Assembly: GCA_902515355.1 (NCBI GenBank) | Contig: CABXUA010000001.1 | Coordinates: 1 to 64,000 of the forward strand | DNA from: an uncultured Pelagibacteraceae bacterium | GTDB lineage: Bacteria > Pseudomonadota > Alphaproteobacteria > Pelagibacterales > Pelagibacteraceae | Direction of reading: 5' to 3' | Length of the DNA stretch: 64,000 nt | Shown here: positions 1 through 9,765 of the stretch, piece by piece | Position numbering within the stretch: the first letter of the stretch is position 1 | Layout of the letters: every line of letters begins with the position of its first letter | Made by a program: the position numbers and the translations under genes | The notes under the pieces: generated by a model | Seen by the model: the letters and a program-made list of their open reading frames with translations, nothing else | Told to the model about the DNA's origin: nothing | The model's database searches: none

Positions 1-1
1 A

Positions 2-670
2 ACCCAAGAAATAAATTTTCCAAAAGATCAATTTAAAAATGCGGGATACGACTCTTATGTTTTTGGACAAAAAAGTTACAATGGGGTAGCTTTTTTATCA
101 AAATTAAAGATCTCAAATATTGAGACTGGATTTATCGATGATAAGTTAAAACAATCCCGTATAATTAGTGGCGAAGTTAAAATAAAAAAAAATAACTTCA
201 AAATTATTAATATTTATGTTCCAAACGGAAATCCAATCAACACTGATAAATATATTTACAAAAAAAATTGGCTAGACTTATTCATAAATAAAATAAGAAA
301 AGAAATAAGAAGTAATGATAACTTAATTATTTCAGGCGACTTTAACATTATACCTGAGGAGATAGATGTGTACGATTCAAAGAGGTACGAAAATGATGCT
401 TTATTTAAACTTGAAATAAGAAAGAAATATAGAGAATTAATTAACTTAGGATTTGTCGATGTTTATAGATATTTTAACAAGAATAAAAAGGAATATACTT
501 TCTGGGATTATTTTGCTGGATCGTGGCAAAAGAATTATGGGATGCGGATAGATCACTTTTTAGCTTCTAATAATACTTTAAAAAATCTCAAATCTATAAG
601 CATCAATAAAAAACCAAGATCAAAGGTAAAACCTTCAGATCATACTCCAATAGAGTTAGAAATTATTTAA
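2..670 (+). CDS. xthA: Exodeoxyribonuclease III, C-terminal part (5' end outside window)
   Basis: Reading in frame from base 2 gives an open frame of about 222 codons that ends at 670, so the gene starts before the window. Recognisable exonuclease III / AP endonuclease motifs are YNGVAFLSK, an IYVPNG segment, SGDFNI (metal- and substrate-binding Asp/Asn) and the C-terminal SDHTPIE catalytic Asp-His pair. The family cuts DNA 5' to abasic sites in base-excision repair and removes nucleotides from 3' ends, in the cytoplasm. The last 8 bases overlap the 3' end of the convergent manC gene. An internal ATG at 368 could be taken as the start, but the family motifs continue upstream of it. The assignment is secure; the symbol follows the family. 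Confidence 0.9.
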   Translation, partial: TQEINFPKDQFKNAGYDSYVFGQKSYNGVAFLSKLKISNIETGFIDDKLKQSRIISGEVKIKKNNFKIINIYVPNGNPINTDKYIYKKNWLDLFINKIRKEIRSNDNLIISGDFNIIPEEIDVYDSKRYENDALFKLEIRKKYRELINLGFVDVYRYFNKNKKEYTFWDYFAGSWQKNYGMRIDHFLASNNTLKNLKSISINKKPRSKVKPSDHTPIELEII

Positions 671-1889
671 CTCTACCGTATATATCTTTAAAACGAATTA
701 TATCTGTTTCTTTTAAAATTGAACCAAGCTGAGCTTCCATAATTTTTAAAACCTTGCGAGAATCATTTTCGATTCTATGAATGGTGCCTTTTGGAATTTC
801 AATTGTTTCATTTTTCTTTTTATAAATTATTTTATTATTAAGTGTTATTTTAGCTTTCCCTTGAGTAACTAACCACCTTTCAGATCTATAATGGTGTTTT
901 TGTAAACTTAGTACCCCTCCTTTTTTAATTACAAGTTCTTTAATTAGAAAGCCTTTGCCACGGTGCAAATTTACATAATAACCCCAAGGTCTATTATATA
1001 GATTCTTTTTTTTAAAATATTTAGTTTTATAGTTATTAAAAACTTTTAATATTTCAAACCAATTTCCTAAGTCAGACCAATTAACGTTGAGTTTAATACC
1101 ATTAACATATTTATGTTTTTCTAAAACCGCATAATCGAAGGATACACTTTTAACTTTTGAAAATATTTTTTTATTAGCTAACGATACATAGGCATTTTTA
1201 ACAGACTTTTCTTTTCCTTTGTCAAGTGAATGAAAGCAAAAATCAAGATTCACATCACTATACATAAAACTATTGTAAAAAGCTTCGTTCGTTGCAAAAA
1301 GAATTCCTGAATTCCAATAACCTCCTCGATTAATAATTTTTTTTGCAATTTGTAACTTGGGTTTTTCAATAAACTTGGATATTAGATTTTTTCCATTTAT
1401 CTTTTTTTTTGTTAAAAAATATCCATATTGAGTGGATGGATATTCAGGTTTGATTCCAAAAATAAATATGTCTTTTTTATTCCAGGAATTTTTTTGTCTT
1501 AATAATTTTTTATAGGACTCTAATTTTTTATTAAAATTTTTAAAGTCTTCAATTAGATGGTCTGATGGGAATATAACTGTTGGCTGGCTTACTATAGAGT
1601 TGCCTAAAGAAAGTGCAATTGCCGGTCCAGTATTTTTTTTAATTGGTTCTAAAATTATGTCACAGAATTTGAACTTATGTTTAAGCAAAAATTTTTTTAC
1701 AATATTAAAATATTTCTCATTTGTTACTATTGTTGGATGTGTGTAAATATTACTTTTTATTCTTTCGAGCGTCTTATCAAACAGGCACCACCCGCCAAAA
1801 TCAATAAATTGTTTTGGAGTATTATGTTTTGTTTCAGGCCATAATCTAGTTCCGGCACCTCCGCATAAAATAACGGGTCTAATTTTCAT
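663..1889 (-). CDS. manC: Mannose-1-phosphate guanylyltransferase with C-terminal cupin (ManC/AlgA type)
   Basis: The protein has 408 residues. The N-terminal nucleotidyltransferase domain begins with GGAGTRLWP and a PKQF segment, and carries PSDH, FIEKP and WSDLGNW motifs of GDP-mannose pyrophosphorylases. The last 110 residues form a type II mannose-6-phosphate-isomerase-like cupin (RPWGYY, QKHHYRSERW). The family makes GDP-mannose from GTP and mannose-1-phosphate for surface polysaccharide. It is somewhat shorter than the usual 470 residues of the bifunctional enzymes. The ATG follows directly on the ilvD stop with no gap, so it is the last gene of a valS-ilvD-manC run. No phosphomannomutase or glycosyltransferase is nearby, so its end product cannot be read from context. 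Confidence 0.88.
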   Translation of the reverse strand: MKIRPVILCGGAGTRLWPETKHNTPKQFIDFGGWCLFDKTLERIKSNIYTHPTIVTNEKYFNIVKKFLLKHKFKFCDIILEPIKKNTGPAIALSLGNSIVSQPTVIFPSDHLIEDFKNFNKKLESYKKLLRQKNSWNKKDIFIFGIKPEYPSTQYGYFLTKKKINGKNLISKFIEKPKLQIAKKIINRGGYWNSGILFATNEAFYNSFMYSDVNLDFCFHSLDKGKEKSVKNAYVSLANKKIFSKVKSVSFDYAVLEKHKYVNGIKLNVNWSDLGNWFEILKVFNNYKTKYFKKKNLYNRPWGYYVNLHRGKGFLIKELVIKKGGVLSLQKHHYRSERWLVTQGKAKITLNNKIIYKKKNETIEIPKGTIHRIENDSRKVLKIMEAQLGSILKETDIIRFKDIYGRVK

Positions 1890-3608
1890 TTAAATATCTG
1901 CGTAACACTTAACTTCTTCTTTTCCACCAGGATGAGTAGAGGCTCCGAGATAAGCTGGACCGACTGTTTGGGCATACTTCCAAAGTGTTCCGTTTCCAAA
2001 ATTAATCTTTTTTGGTTTCCATTTTTTTCTTCTTTTCATTAACTCCTTTTTAGAAACATTGACGTTAATAGTCCCTTTTTTTGCATCTATGTGAATTTGA
2101 TCTCCGTTCTTCAATAAAGCTATTGGGCCACCTACCGATGCCTCAGGTCCAACGTGTCCAATACAAAAACCTCTTGTAGCACCAGAAAACCTGCCGTCAG
2201 TAATTAACGCAACTTTTTCACCTTTGCCTTGACCATAAATTGCTCCAGTAGTTTGTAACATTTCTCTCATGCCAGGTCCTCCTTTTGGACCTTCATATCT
2301 AATTACAATAATATCTCCATCTTTATATTGTCTTTTTAGAACAGCTTTATAAGCAGACTCTTCAGTATCAAAACATCTGGCTCTTCCAGTAAACTGAAGT
2401 TTTTTAAGTCCTGCAACTTTTACAATAGCTCCTTGAGGGGCAAGATTTCCTTTTAAACCAACAACGCCTCCATCATTAGATAATGGATTGTTGTATTTTC
2501 TCATTACTTTTTGCTTATCATTAAATTTTATTTTTCTTAAATTTTCTTTCATAGTTTTGCCTGTAACAGTTAAGCAATTACCATGTATATATCCTCCATC
2601 TAATAAAGTTTTTAATAACATAGGTACGCCACCAGCCTTCCACATATCTTTAGCGACATATCTGCCTCCAGGTTTAAGGTCTGCCAAATATGGCGTTTTT
2701 TTAAAAATTTTTGCAACATCCATTAAATCAAATTTAATTCCTATTTCGTTTGCAAGAGCTGGTAAATGTAAGGCAGCGTTTGTGGAGCCTCCGGTAGCTG
2801 CAACGATTGTTGCAGCATTTTCTAATGCTTTTCTAGTTACAATGTCTCTTGGCCTTATATTTTTCCTTAATAAATTCATCACTGCTTTACCGCTTTGTAG
2901 AGCATATTTATCTCTTTGAGTATAAGGTGCTGGTGTTCCGGCTGAATAAGGTAATGCTAATCCAATAGCTTCTGAAACACATGCCATAGTATTGGCAGTG
3001 AATTGACCACCACAAGCACCGGCACTGGGACAAGCTTTTAATTCTAGTTTACGTAAAGCGTGTTGTGAAATTTTTCCAGATGAATATTTTCCTACACCTT
3101 CAAATACATCCAAAACAGTAACATCCTTTCCGTTAAATCTTCCAGGAAGAATTGAGCCTCCATAAATGAAAACACTTGGAACATTCAATCTAAGCATGGC
3201 CATCATTAAACCTGGCAATGATTTGTCACAACCAGCTAAACCCACAAGAGCATCGTAGCAATGACCTCTTACAGTAAGCTCTGCAGAGTCTGCAATTATA
3301 TCTCTGGACACTAAGGAAGATTTCATACCTTCATGCCCCATAGCGATACCGTCTGTTACCGTTATTGTACAAAATTCTCTTGGTGTGCCTCCTGACAATT
3401 TTACTCCTTTTTTTACAGATTGAGCCTGTCTCATAAGAGCAATGTTACATGGAGCAGCTTCATTCCAAGTTGATACGACCCCTACAAATGGTTTAGCAAC
3501 ATCCTTTTCTGTCATTTTCATTGCATAATAAAAAGATCTTTGAGGAGCCTTATCGGGACCCAAAGATGTATGTCTGCTTGGTAACTTTTTTTTATTAAAT
3601 TTTTTCAT
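1890..3608 (-). CDS. ilvD: Dihydroxy-acid dehydratase
   Basis: This 572-residue enzyme dehydrates 2,3-dihydroxy-isovalerate and dihydroxy-methylvalerate to the 2-keto acids that precede valine and isoleucine. Iron-sulfur ligand motifs are visible: the CNIAL segment near residue 54, GCDKSLPG near 127, and [16 protein letters not shown] near 195. The C-terminal domain carries [11 protein letters not shown] and DGRFSG signatures. Length is normal for the family. The start codon overlaps the valS stop by 4 bases (ATGA), so translation is probably coupled. Pairing the enzyme that makes the valine precursor with valyl-tRNA synthetase is a suggestive arrangement. The type of cluster (2Fe-2S or 4Fe-4S) cannot be settled from motifs alone. 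Confidence 0.95.
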   Translation of the reverse strand: MKKFNKKKLPSRHTSLGPDKAPQRSFYYAMKMTEKDVAKPFVGVVSTWNEAAPCNIALMRQAQSVKKGVKLSGGTPREFCTITVTDGIAMGHEGMKSSLVSRDIIADSAELTVRGHCYDALVGLAGCDKSLPGLMMAMLRLNVPSVFIYGGSILPGRFNGKDVTVLDVFEGVGKYSSGKISQHALRKLELKACPSAGACGGQFTANTMACVSEAIGLALPYSAGTPAPYTQRDKYALQSGKAVMNLLRKNIRPRDIVTRKALENAATIVAATGGSTNAALHLPALANEIGIKFDLMDVAKIFKKTPYLADLKPGGRYVAKDMWKAGGVPMLLKTLLDGGYIHGNCLTVTGKTMKENLRKIKFNDKQKVMRKYNNPLSNDGGVVGLKGNLAPQGAIVKVAGLKKLQFTGRARCFDTEESAYKAVLKRQYKDGDIIVIRYEGPKGGPGMREMLQTTGAIYGQGKGEKVALITDGRFSGATRGFCIGHVGPEASVGGPIALLKNGDQIHIDAKKGTINVNVSKKELMKRRKKWKPKKINFGNGTLWKYAQTVGPAYLGASTHPGGKEEVKCYADI

Positions 3609-6271
3609 TTAAGACTTTTAATTGTTTGCTTAATTTTATCTAAATCACTTTTTAAATCATTATAGATATTTTTTTCTTGTTGAACAATATTCTTTGGAGC
3701 TTTTTCAACAAAGGCTTTGTTGTTCAGTTTTTTATGAATAACCTCTATTTTTTGTATCAAAATGTCGTGTTTTTTGTATAGATTATTTTTTATTAAATCT
3801 AAATCTATATCTTTATCAAAAATAACTTTATAAATTTCATTAGAAATAACTAGGTTAGCTGTTCCCGCATTACCATCTTTGTCAATAAAATCATCTTTGC
3901 CAAATGGATGTTCATCAAATATGGATTTAACCCTTCCCAATTTTTTAATTATCAATTTATTTTTTAATATGAAGTTTTTTTTCTTATTATTAATTTCTTC
4001 AATAGACAAATCAACAAATGAGGCGGGATTTATATTCAATTCATTTTTTAAAGATCTTAATTTTGTAATTATCTCAATAATTTCATTAATTTCTCTTAAT
4101 TCTTTATTTTTTTTAAAATTATTTTCTTTCATCCATGGTGTGTACATTAAAAATTTTTCCTTTTTACTTCCTAATTTATTACGTAACCAAAGTTCCTCCG
4201 TAATAAAAGGAATAAAGGGATGTAAAAGAATCAAAATTTCTTTAAATATAAAACCAGAAGTACTCCTAACTTCTTTAATATATTTTTCATTATTAGAAAA
4301 TAAGAAAGTTTTAGAGAGCTCTAAATACCAATCACAGTAACTATTCCAAACGAATTTATAAATGACCCTTGCTGCCTCATCAAATCTGTAATCTTTTATG
4401 TTCATTTCTGCAAGATTCTTTGTATTGATTAACTCTGAATATATCCATTTGTTGATATTTAATGAAAGATTTTTAGGATTAATTTTGTTTTTAAAAACAC
4501 ATTTATTCATTTTCAAAAAATTATTAGCATTCCATATTTTTGTAAGGAAATTTCTATAACCTTTAACTCTTTGTTCGGATAATTTTACATCTCTACCAGG
4601 AGAGGCCATTGATAGTAGTGTAAATCTCAAAGCATCAGCACTGTAATTTTCAATTAATTTCAGAGGATCAATAACATTTCCTTTGGACTTAGACATTTTT
4701 TGTCCTTTTTCATCTCTTACTAAAGCGTGTACATAAATTTCTTTAAATGGCTCTTTATTTAAAAATTCCATGCCCAACATAATCATTCTAGCTACCCAAA
4801 AAAATATTATATCGAAACCTGTGACTAATACTGAAGTTGGATAAAATCTTTTCAAATAATAATTTGAATTTGGCCAACCTAGAGTTGCGAAAGGCCAGAG
4901 GCCCGAAGAAAACCATGTATCAAGAACATCTTGATCACGATTTAATTTTACAGTTTTTTTGTAAAATTTTTTAGCTAATAATTTTGCTTTTTTTTCATCT
5001 TCTGCCACAAAAATTTTTTTATCCGGACCATACCAAGCTGGAATTTGATGTCCCCACCATAATTGTCTTGAAATACACCAAGGCTCAATATTGTTCATCC
5101 ATTGAAAATAGGTTTTTGTCCAGTTCTCTGGAAAGAAATTTGTTTTTTTATTTTTGACAATTTTTTTTGCTTTTATTGAAAGTTTTTTTGCATCAACAAA
5201 CCATTGTTCAGTCAAATACGGTTCTATTATTGAATTAGATCTATCTCCAAATGGAACTTTATTTTTTATATTTTCTTCTTTGACTAAAATTTCCAACTCA
5301 AGTAATCTCTGCAAAATTTTCTTTCTTGCATCAAATCTGTCCAAACCAATGTATTCCTTTGGAGCATTTTTATTAATTTTTCCATCATCAGTAAAAATAT
5401 TAATTTTTTGTAATTTTTGCCTTTTGCCAACTTCGAAGTCATTAAAATCGTGAGCTGGGGTAATCTTAACAGCGCCAGTTCCTTGTTTGGGATCCGCATA
5501 CTCATCCTGAACAATTTTTAGTTTTCTTCCTACAATTGGCAAAATTGCAAATTTACCAACTAAACTAGTATATCTTTTATCTTTTGGATTAACCGCAACT
5601 CCTGTATCACCTAGCATAGTTTCAGGTCTTGTAGTGGCTATAGTTATAAATTCAGACGAGTTTTCTATTTGATATTTTATGTAATATAGCTTTGAGTTAA
5701 CTTCTCTTTGATCAACCTCCAGATCTGAAATAGCAGTTTTTAAAACAGTATCCCAATTAACTAATTTTTTTGATTTATAAATTAGTTTTTTTTTATACAA
5801 TTCTACAAATACCTTTACCACGGATCTTGATAGATTTTTATCCATAGTGAAAGCGTCTCTAGACCAATCACATGAACAACCTAATTTTTTAAGTTGATTA
5901 GTGATTTTTCCTCCATATTCATTTTTCCATTTCCAAACCTCTTTTATGAATTTTTCTCTACCTATTTTCTCTTTGTTAATATTTTTTAATTTTAGGCTTC
6001 TTTCAACTAAGGCCTGGGTAGCTATACCAGCATGGTCCGTTCCTGGTTGCCATAATGTTTCGTGATCATTCATTCTATAATATCTAATCAAAACATCTTG
6101 TAATGAATTATTTAAAGCATGGCCCATATGAAGACTTCCCGTAACATTAGGTGGTGGAATTACAATAGAAAATGCTTTTTTATTTTTTTTAGGTTTGAAT
6201 AACTTATTTTTCTCCCAATATGAATAAATCTTGCTCTCGACTTTTTTATGATTATATTTACCTAAGTTCAT
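3605..6271 (-). CDS. valS: Valyl-tRNA synthetase
   Basis: A class I aminoacyl-tRNA synthetase of 888 residues that charges tRNA-Val in the cytoplasm. The HIGH-type motif (LHMGH, preceded by PPPNVTGS, about residues 39-51) and the KMSKS loop ([14 protein letters not shown]) are intact. An editing (CP1) domain lies between them with [11 protein letters not shown] and the [10 protein letters not shown] segment. An anticodon-binding domain and a C-terminal coiled-coil arm typical of ValS follow. The frame stays open to an ATG at 6298, but the nine extra residues are hydrophobic and not family-like, so I take the ATG at 6271. There is no clear Shine-Dalgarno sequence. First gene of the valS-ilvD-manC run; a 4-base overlap joins it to ilvD. 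Confidence 0.95.
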   Translation of the reverse strand: MNLGKYNHKKVESKIYSYWEKNKLFKPKKNKKAFSIVIPPPNVTGSLHMGHALNNSLQDVLIRYYRMNDHETLWQPGTDHAGIATQALVERSLKLKNINKEKIGREKFIKEVWKWKNEYGGKITNQLKKLGCSCDWSRDAFTMDKNLSRSVVKVFVELYKKKLIYKSKKLVNWDTVLKTAISDLEVDQREVNSKLYYIKYQIENSSEFITIATTRPETMLGDTGVAVNPKDKRYTSLVGKFAILPIVGRKLKIVQDEYADPKQGTGAVKITPAHDFNDFEVGKRQKLQKINIFTDDGKINKNAPKEYIGLDRFDARKKILQRLLELEILVKEENIKNKVPFGDRSNSIIEPYLTEQWFVDAKKLSIKAKKIVKNKKTNFFPENWTKTYFQWMNNIEPWCISRQLWWGHQIPAWYGPDKKIFVAEDEKKAKLLAKKFYKKTVKLNRDQDVLDTWFSSGLWPFATLGWPNSNYYLKRFYPTSVLVTGFDIIFFWVARMIMLGMEFLNKEPFKEIYVHALVRDEKGQKMSKSKGNVIDPLKLIENYSADALRFTLLSMASPGRDVKLSEQRVKGYRNFLTKIWNANNFLKMNKCVFKNKINPKNLSLNINKWIYSELINTKNLAEMNIKDYRFDEAARVIYKFVWNSYCDWYLELSKTFLFSNNEKYIKEVRSTSGFIFKEILILLHPFIPFITEELWLRNKLGSKKEKFLMYTPWMKENNFKKNKELREINEIIEIITKLRSLKNELNINPASFVDLSIEEINNKKKNFILKNKLIIKKLGRVKSIFDEHPFGKDDFIDKDGNAGTANLVISNEIYKVIFDKDIDLDLIKNNLYKKHDILIQKIEVIHKKLNNKAFVEKAPKNIVQQEKNIYNDLKSDLDKIKQTIKSLK

Positions 6272-6292
6272 ACTTATAAATATTAATAATAT

Positions 6293-6321
6293 TTGCAAAC
6301 TTCTAGCTTTATTTTTATATA
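6293..6321 (+). promoter_or_regulatory. Candidate promoter for tRNA-Cys
   Basis: A TTGCAA element (6293-6298) and TATATA (6316-6321) are separated by exactly 17 bases. They lie about 22 bases before the first base of tRNA-Cys, in the gap between the divergent valS start and the tRNA. Spacing fits a sigma-70-type promoter. The region is so AT-rich that a chance match is possible. Confidence 0.4.
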
Positions 6322-6343
6322 TAAACCTATATTAATTAGGTAT

Positions 6344-6417
6344 GGCCACGTGGCGGAATGGTTACGCAGAGGATTGCAAATCCTTTTATCCCAGTTCGAT
6401 TCTGGGCGTGGCCTCCA
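6344..6417 (+). tRNA. tRNA-Cys (GCA)
   Basis: A complete cloverleaf can be folded by eye: acceptor arm GGCCACG (6344-6350) pairs with CGTGGCC (6407-6413). The anticodon loop carries GCA, and the T-arm contains GTTCGAT. The discriminator is U, as expected for tRNA-Cys, and the CCA end is encoded (6415-6417). It stands 73 bases from the valS start codon on the opposite strand and 47 bases before tRNA-Asn, with which it is probably co-transcribed. Confidence 0.96.
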
Positions 6418-6464
6418 AAAATTTAGTTGTTTTGTATTTTTAAAAAAAGTATGCTGATCTTAAT

Positions 6465-6540
6465 TCCTCGGTAGCTCAGTTGGTAGAGCAGTTGACTGTT
6501 AATCAATTGGTCGCAGGTTCGAGTCCTGCCCGAGGAGCCA
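6465..6540 (+). tRNA. tRNA-Asn (GTT)
   Basis: Acceptor TCCTCGG (6465-6471) pairs with CCGAGGA (6530-6536). The D-arm carries AGTTGGTA. The anticodon loop CTGTTAA gives GTT, the T-arm GGTTCGAGTCC is canonical, the discriminator is G and CCA is encoded at 6538-6540. The stop codon of the convergent XRE gene lies only 3 bases beyond the CCA. Confidence 0.96.
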
Positions 6541-6543
6541 ATA

Positions 6544-6915
6544 TCAGCCTGTTCGTTCTAAACTTATTGTATTTCTTAAAACTTGTAAAATTTTCTCTTT
6601 TTGACTTTTTGATAAAGTAGAAAATGTTTTGGTTAAAAAAGAATAGTTTAAATCGTCTGACATAGGATCTTCAGTTTTATCCTTTTCATCCTTATAATCT
6701 TTGAAATCCTCATAAAAATAAACTATTGGGACTTTTAAAAATTGAGATAATTGCAATAGTCTGCTTGAACTCACTCCATTAGTTCCTTTTTCATATTTTT
6801 GGATTTGTTGAAATGTGACGTTTATTGCTTGAGCTACTTTTGTTTGAGTAAGACCAAGTGAAAGTCTTCTCATTCTTAATTTTTTTCCTAAGTGTGCGTT
6901 AAAATTTTCTTCCAT
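6544..6915 (-). CDS. XRE-family (Cro/CI type) helix-turn-helix regulator
   Basis: A 123-residue cytoplasmic DNA-binding protein. The HTH_3 domain spans about residues 7-65: LGKKLRMRRLSLGLTQ, then TKVAQAINVTFQQIQKYEKG (recognition helix and following turn), then a hydrophobic helix ending in the FYEDF segment. The C-terminal half is charged (KDYKDEKDKTED) and ends in a predicted helix. The frame stays open to an ATG at 6948, but an AGGGGAG Shine-Dalgarno 6 bases before the ATG at 6915 decides the start. This type is common in Alphaproteobacteria, often as a single-copy regulator of unknown target. It ends 3 bases from tRNA-Asn and lies downstream of DUF6134. Its regulon cannot be read from the sequence. 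Confidence 0.88.
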   Translation of the reverse strand: MEENFNAHLGKKLRMRRLSLGLTQTKVAQAINVTFQQIQKYEKGTNGVSSSRLLQLSQFLKVPIVYFYEDFKDYKDEKDKTEDPMSDDLNYSFLTKTFSTLSKSQKEKILQVLRNTISLERTG

Positions 6916-6974
6916 ATGAACTCCCCTAATCGAAGTATTCAACCTCAAAAAATTAATATATGCAACAGATAAAA

Positions 6975-7016
6975 TAAAAAAAATTAGGTCCCAAAATAGG
7001 CTTAAATAACCTAAAT
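6975..7016 (-). terminator. Candidate Rho-independent terminator after the aap/DUF6134 operon
   Basis: Read on the minus strand, TTAGGT (7009-7014) pairs with ACCTAA (6984-6989) across a 19-base loop, flanked by A and T runs that extend the stem. A run of seven T residues follows. It lies between the DUF6134 stop (7068) and the XRE start (6915). The long loop makes the call weak. The inverted repeat could instead be an operator for the XRE protein. Confidence 0.35.
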
Positions 7017-7067
7017 TTTAATAGAAATACTGTTGACTGATACAAAAAAATATAGTCCAAAAAATTA

Positions 7068-7751
7068 TTAATTATAATTTTTTATCCTATATTCCCAATA
7101 ACCCATTTTATCGAAAGAAGCTTTAAGCCAAATTTTTGACTTTTCATCATACCAGATATCAGTATTTAATTTTTTTTTTTTAGGTAGATTTTTATCAGAA
7201 GAGGAAAAATTATAATGTAGAGCATTATAAACTTTTCCGTTAATATTAATTTTTTCTTTCCCTAAAAAAGTTACGTTTTGATAAATAATTCTTCCAGAAA
7301 CTGCACTTATTTGAGAAGGGGCATCAATAATTTCATGATTCCACCAAGTTCCTACTATAGAATTAACATTTGCATAGCCTTTAAAAGACGAACCATCTAT
7401 AATTAGTTTGTTTTCATCTTTTTTATATTCAATATTAGCATATTTTTCCTTATTGTTTTGAAGGGTATTAGCTGAGAACTTAATAAATCTTCCGTTTTGA
7501 TAATATTCATTACTATTGGCTATATATTTGTAAATATTTACACCTAATTTAGTAATATTAAACTCAATTTTACTTGAAATAGTAAGGTTATCACCTGATC
7601 TTTCAAATTCATATTTGTGATATCCTATTAATTTATCATTTCTAAATAATTCATATTCTAGAAGATTTAAATTGTTATAATGACCAACGTGAGCAAAGGA
7701 CTTTGTACTAATTAATAAATATAAAATTAGTAAAAAAAACAACCTTTTCAT
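7068..7751 (-). CDS. Exported DUF6134-like protein
   Basis: A 227-residue protein with an N-terminal signal peptide (lysine-arginine start, leucine-rich core, cleavage probably after SFA near residue 20). The mature part opens with LEYELFRNDKLIGYHKYEF and is rich in beta strands (about residues 30-220), with a TWWNHE segment in the middle and a WYDEKSKIWLKASF segment near the end. I recognise this as resembling the DUF6134 family, which has no assigned function. Its start is 9 bases beyond the aapP stop, so it is probably the last gene of the amino-acid transporter operon. A role in the periplasm is likely from the signal; a role in uptake is only suggested by position. Confidence 0.72.
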   Translation of the reverse strand: MKRLFFLLILYLLISTKSFAHVGHYNNLNLLEYELFRNDKLIGYHKYEFERSGDNLTISSKIEFNITKLGVNIYKYIANSNEYYQNGRFIKFSANTLQNNKEKYANIEYKKDENKLIIDGSSFKGYANVNSIVGTWWNHEIIDAPSQISAVSGRIIYQNVTFLGKEKININGKVYNALHYNFSSSDKNLPKKKKLNTDIWYDEKSKIWLKASFDKMGYWEYRIKNYN

Positions 7752-7760
7752 TATAAAAAA

Positions 7761-8495
7761 TTATAGTATTTGGCTTAAAAAAAGCTTAGTTCTTTCAGAT
7801 TTAGGATTATCAAAGAATTCTTTGGTTTTAGCTTTTTCAACAATCATGCCTTCATCCATAAAAACTACTTCATCCGCAACTTCTTTTGCAAAACCCATTT
7901 CATGAGTTACAACTATCATTGTCATTCCTGCTTTTGCTAAATTAACCATTGCATCCAAAACCTCTTTGATCATTTCAGGGTCTAAAGCTGAAGTTGGTTC
8001 ATCAAATAACATTATTTTTGGTTCCATGCATAAAGCTCTAGCAAGAGCTGCTCTTTGTTGTTGGCCTCCAGATAATTGACCAGGATATTTCATTGCTTGA
8101 TCTGCAATTTGAACTTGTTCCAACTGTTTCATTGCTAACTCCTCAGCTTGTTTTTTAGGAGTTTTCTTTACCCAAATTGGTGCTAAAGTACAATTATCCA
8201 AAATTGATAAATGCGGAAATAAATTAAATTGTTGAAAAACCATTCCAACCTCGGCTCTTATTTTTTCAATATCTTTAGTTTTATCTGATAATTCATTTCC
8301 ATCTACGATTATTTGACCTTTTTGATGTTCTTCGAGTCTATTAATACACCTTATTAAAGTTGATTTACCTGAACCTGAAGGTCCGCAAACAACAATTTTT
8401 TGCTTTTCAGCAACATTTAGATTTATATCTTTAAGGACTTGAAAATCTCCAAACCATTTATTTACTTCTTTCATTTGTATAATTGTCTCTGACAT
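7761..8495 (-). CDS. aapP: General L-amino-acid ABC transporter, ATP-binding subunit
   Basis: A 244-residue ATPase of the polar amino-acid uptake family (GlnQ/AapP/BztD). Walker [10 protein letters not shown] lies near residue 39, the Q-loop at [12 protein letters not shown], the ABC signature is [15 protein letters not shown], Walker B is [14 protein letters not shown], and the switch His is in VVTHEMGFA. It powers import of L-amino acids through the AapQM channel at the inner membrane. A gap of 7 bases separates it from aapM and 9 bases from the downstream DUF6134 gene. Choice of Aap over GlnQ rests on the four-gene order and on the large permeases next door. Confidence 0.94.
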   Translation of the reverse strand: MSETIIQMKEVNKWFGDFQVLKDINLNVAEKQKIVVCGPSGSGKSTLIRCINRLEEHQKGQIIVDGNELSDKTKDIEKIRAEVGMVFQQFNLFPHLSILDNCTLAPIWVKKTPKKQAEELAMKQLEQVQIADQAMKYPGQLSGGQQQRAALARALCMEPKIMLFDEPTSALDPEMIKEVLDAMVNLAKAGMTMIVVTHEMGFAKEVADEVVFMDEGMIVEKAKTKEFFDNPKSERTKLFLSQIL

Positions 8496-8502
8496 AAATT
8501 CC

Positions 8503-9765
8503 TTATCTATCTGTTTTATATTTTTTTTCTAAACTTATACTATATCTGCTCATAGCATAACAGATAATCCAGAAAACTAAACCTGCAAATACATAACCTT
8601 CAGCTGCAAAACCTAACCATTTTGGATTTGTTTTAGCCATATCTATCATGCCAACTAGTTCTAATAATCCTACAACTAAAATAAGCGGAGTATCTTTTAC
8701 TAAAGCTAAAAATGTATTTGCGATACCAGGAATAATTAATTTTAAAGCTTGAGGCAAAATAACTAAAAGATGTAGTTTCCAATAACTCATACCTAAAGAT
8801 TTTCCAGCATCATATTGTCCTCTAGGAAGAGCTTGCAATCCTCCTCTTATTACCTCTGCCATGTATGCGGCCTCGAACAAAGTGATTGCTATTATCACTC
8901 TAATAAGTTTATCTAAAAATGTGCCGTCTGGTAAAAACATAGGAAACATTACAGAGGCCATAAATAAAACTGTTATTAAAGGAACACCTCTCCAAAATTC
9001 TATAAATCCAATTGAAGAATATCTAATAACTGGAAATGATGATCTTCTACCAAGAGCTAAAAACATTCCTACAGGAAAACAGAAAATAATGGCAAATATC
9101 GAAATAATAAAAGTTAAAGATAAGCCTCCCCATTCATTGGTAGCTATTTTTTCTAGGCCAAAACTTCCCCCTGATAAAAGTGAAATTAAAATGAAAGGGA
9201 ATACAAATAGAAGGAAAATAATTATATATTTCTTAATCTTTTGATTTACAAAAAAAGCCACGCCAACCGTCAAAATAAGAATAATAAAAGCAACATTTAC
9301 TCTCCATATTTGATCATTTGGATATAAACCATAAATCAATCTCTCAAACCAAACGTTTATAAAAACCCAACAAGCTCCACTGTTCGTACAATCTTCTTTG
9401 GATGTTCCAAAAAAATTAGCATCAAAAAATGCCCAATTTAGGATAACAGGTATACCAATTATCAAAAGGAATATTAATAGTAGTGTTAGTATAGAATTAA
9501 ACCAATTTGAATTAATGTTTTTATTTAAAGAGTCTAATATTTTATTTCCACTATATTCAATTCTAATTAAATGAAGTCCTACAAATCCAAAAATTAAAGG
9601 TGTAAAAAAACTTAAAATTTCGGGTAAAAATGAAGTAATATTTTCACTAAAAAAAGAGTTTGAAATTAGATCATAAATACCTATTCCAAAAAACAATGCT
9701 CCAAAAAAAATGAACAAATTCAATCTTTCTTTTGAAGGTCTTAAAAATGTTAATTTATCAATCAT
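8503..9765 (-). CDS. aapM: General L-amino-acid ABC transporter permease (AapM/BztC)
   Basis: A 420-residue inner-membrane protein with about eight to nine hydrophobic segments. The first 210 residues form the extra N-terminal region that marks AapM/BztC permeases. The conserved HEQ/His-type permease domain occupies the C-terminal half, with the EAA-loop sequence [20 protein letters not shown] followed by LGMSYW and [11 protein letters not shown]. With AapQ it forms the transmembrane channel. Its start overlaps the aapQ stop by 4 bases. Length agrees with family members (about 380-430 residues). Confidence 0.93.
   Translation of the reverse strand: MIDKLTFLRPSKERLNLFIFFGALFFGIGIYDLISNSFFSENITSFLPEILSFFTPLIFGFVGLHLIRIEYSGNKILDSLNKNINSNWFNSILTLLLIFLLIIGIPVILNWAFFDANFFGTSKEDCTNSGACWVFINVWFERLIYGLYPNDQIWRVNVAFIILILTVGVAFFVNQKIKKYIIIFLLFVFPFILISLLSGGSFGLEKIATNEWGGLSLTFIISIFAIIFCFPVGMFLALGRRSSFPVIRYSSIGFIEFWRGVPLITVLFMASVMFPMFLPDGTFLDKLIRVIIAITLFEAAYMAEVIRGGLQALPRGQYDAGKSLGMSYWKLHLLVILPQALKLIIPGIANTFLALVKDTPLILVVGLLELVGMIDMAKTNPKWLGFAAEGYVFAGLVFWIICYAMSRYSISLEKKYKTDR

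Noticed and set aside
368..670. A complete 100-residue gene starting at the ATG at 368
   Set aside because: Exonuclease III motifs continue in frame back to base 2, so this ATG is internal to a longer gene.
2488..2919. 143-codon open frame on the plus strand inside ilvD
   Set aside because: It is the antisense shadow of conserved ilvD sequence and its peptide has no recognisable domain.
8861..9244. 127-codon plus-strand frame inside aapM
   Set aside because: Antisense shadow of a conserved permease.
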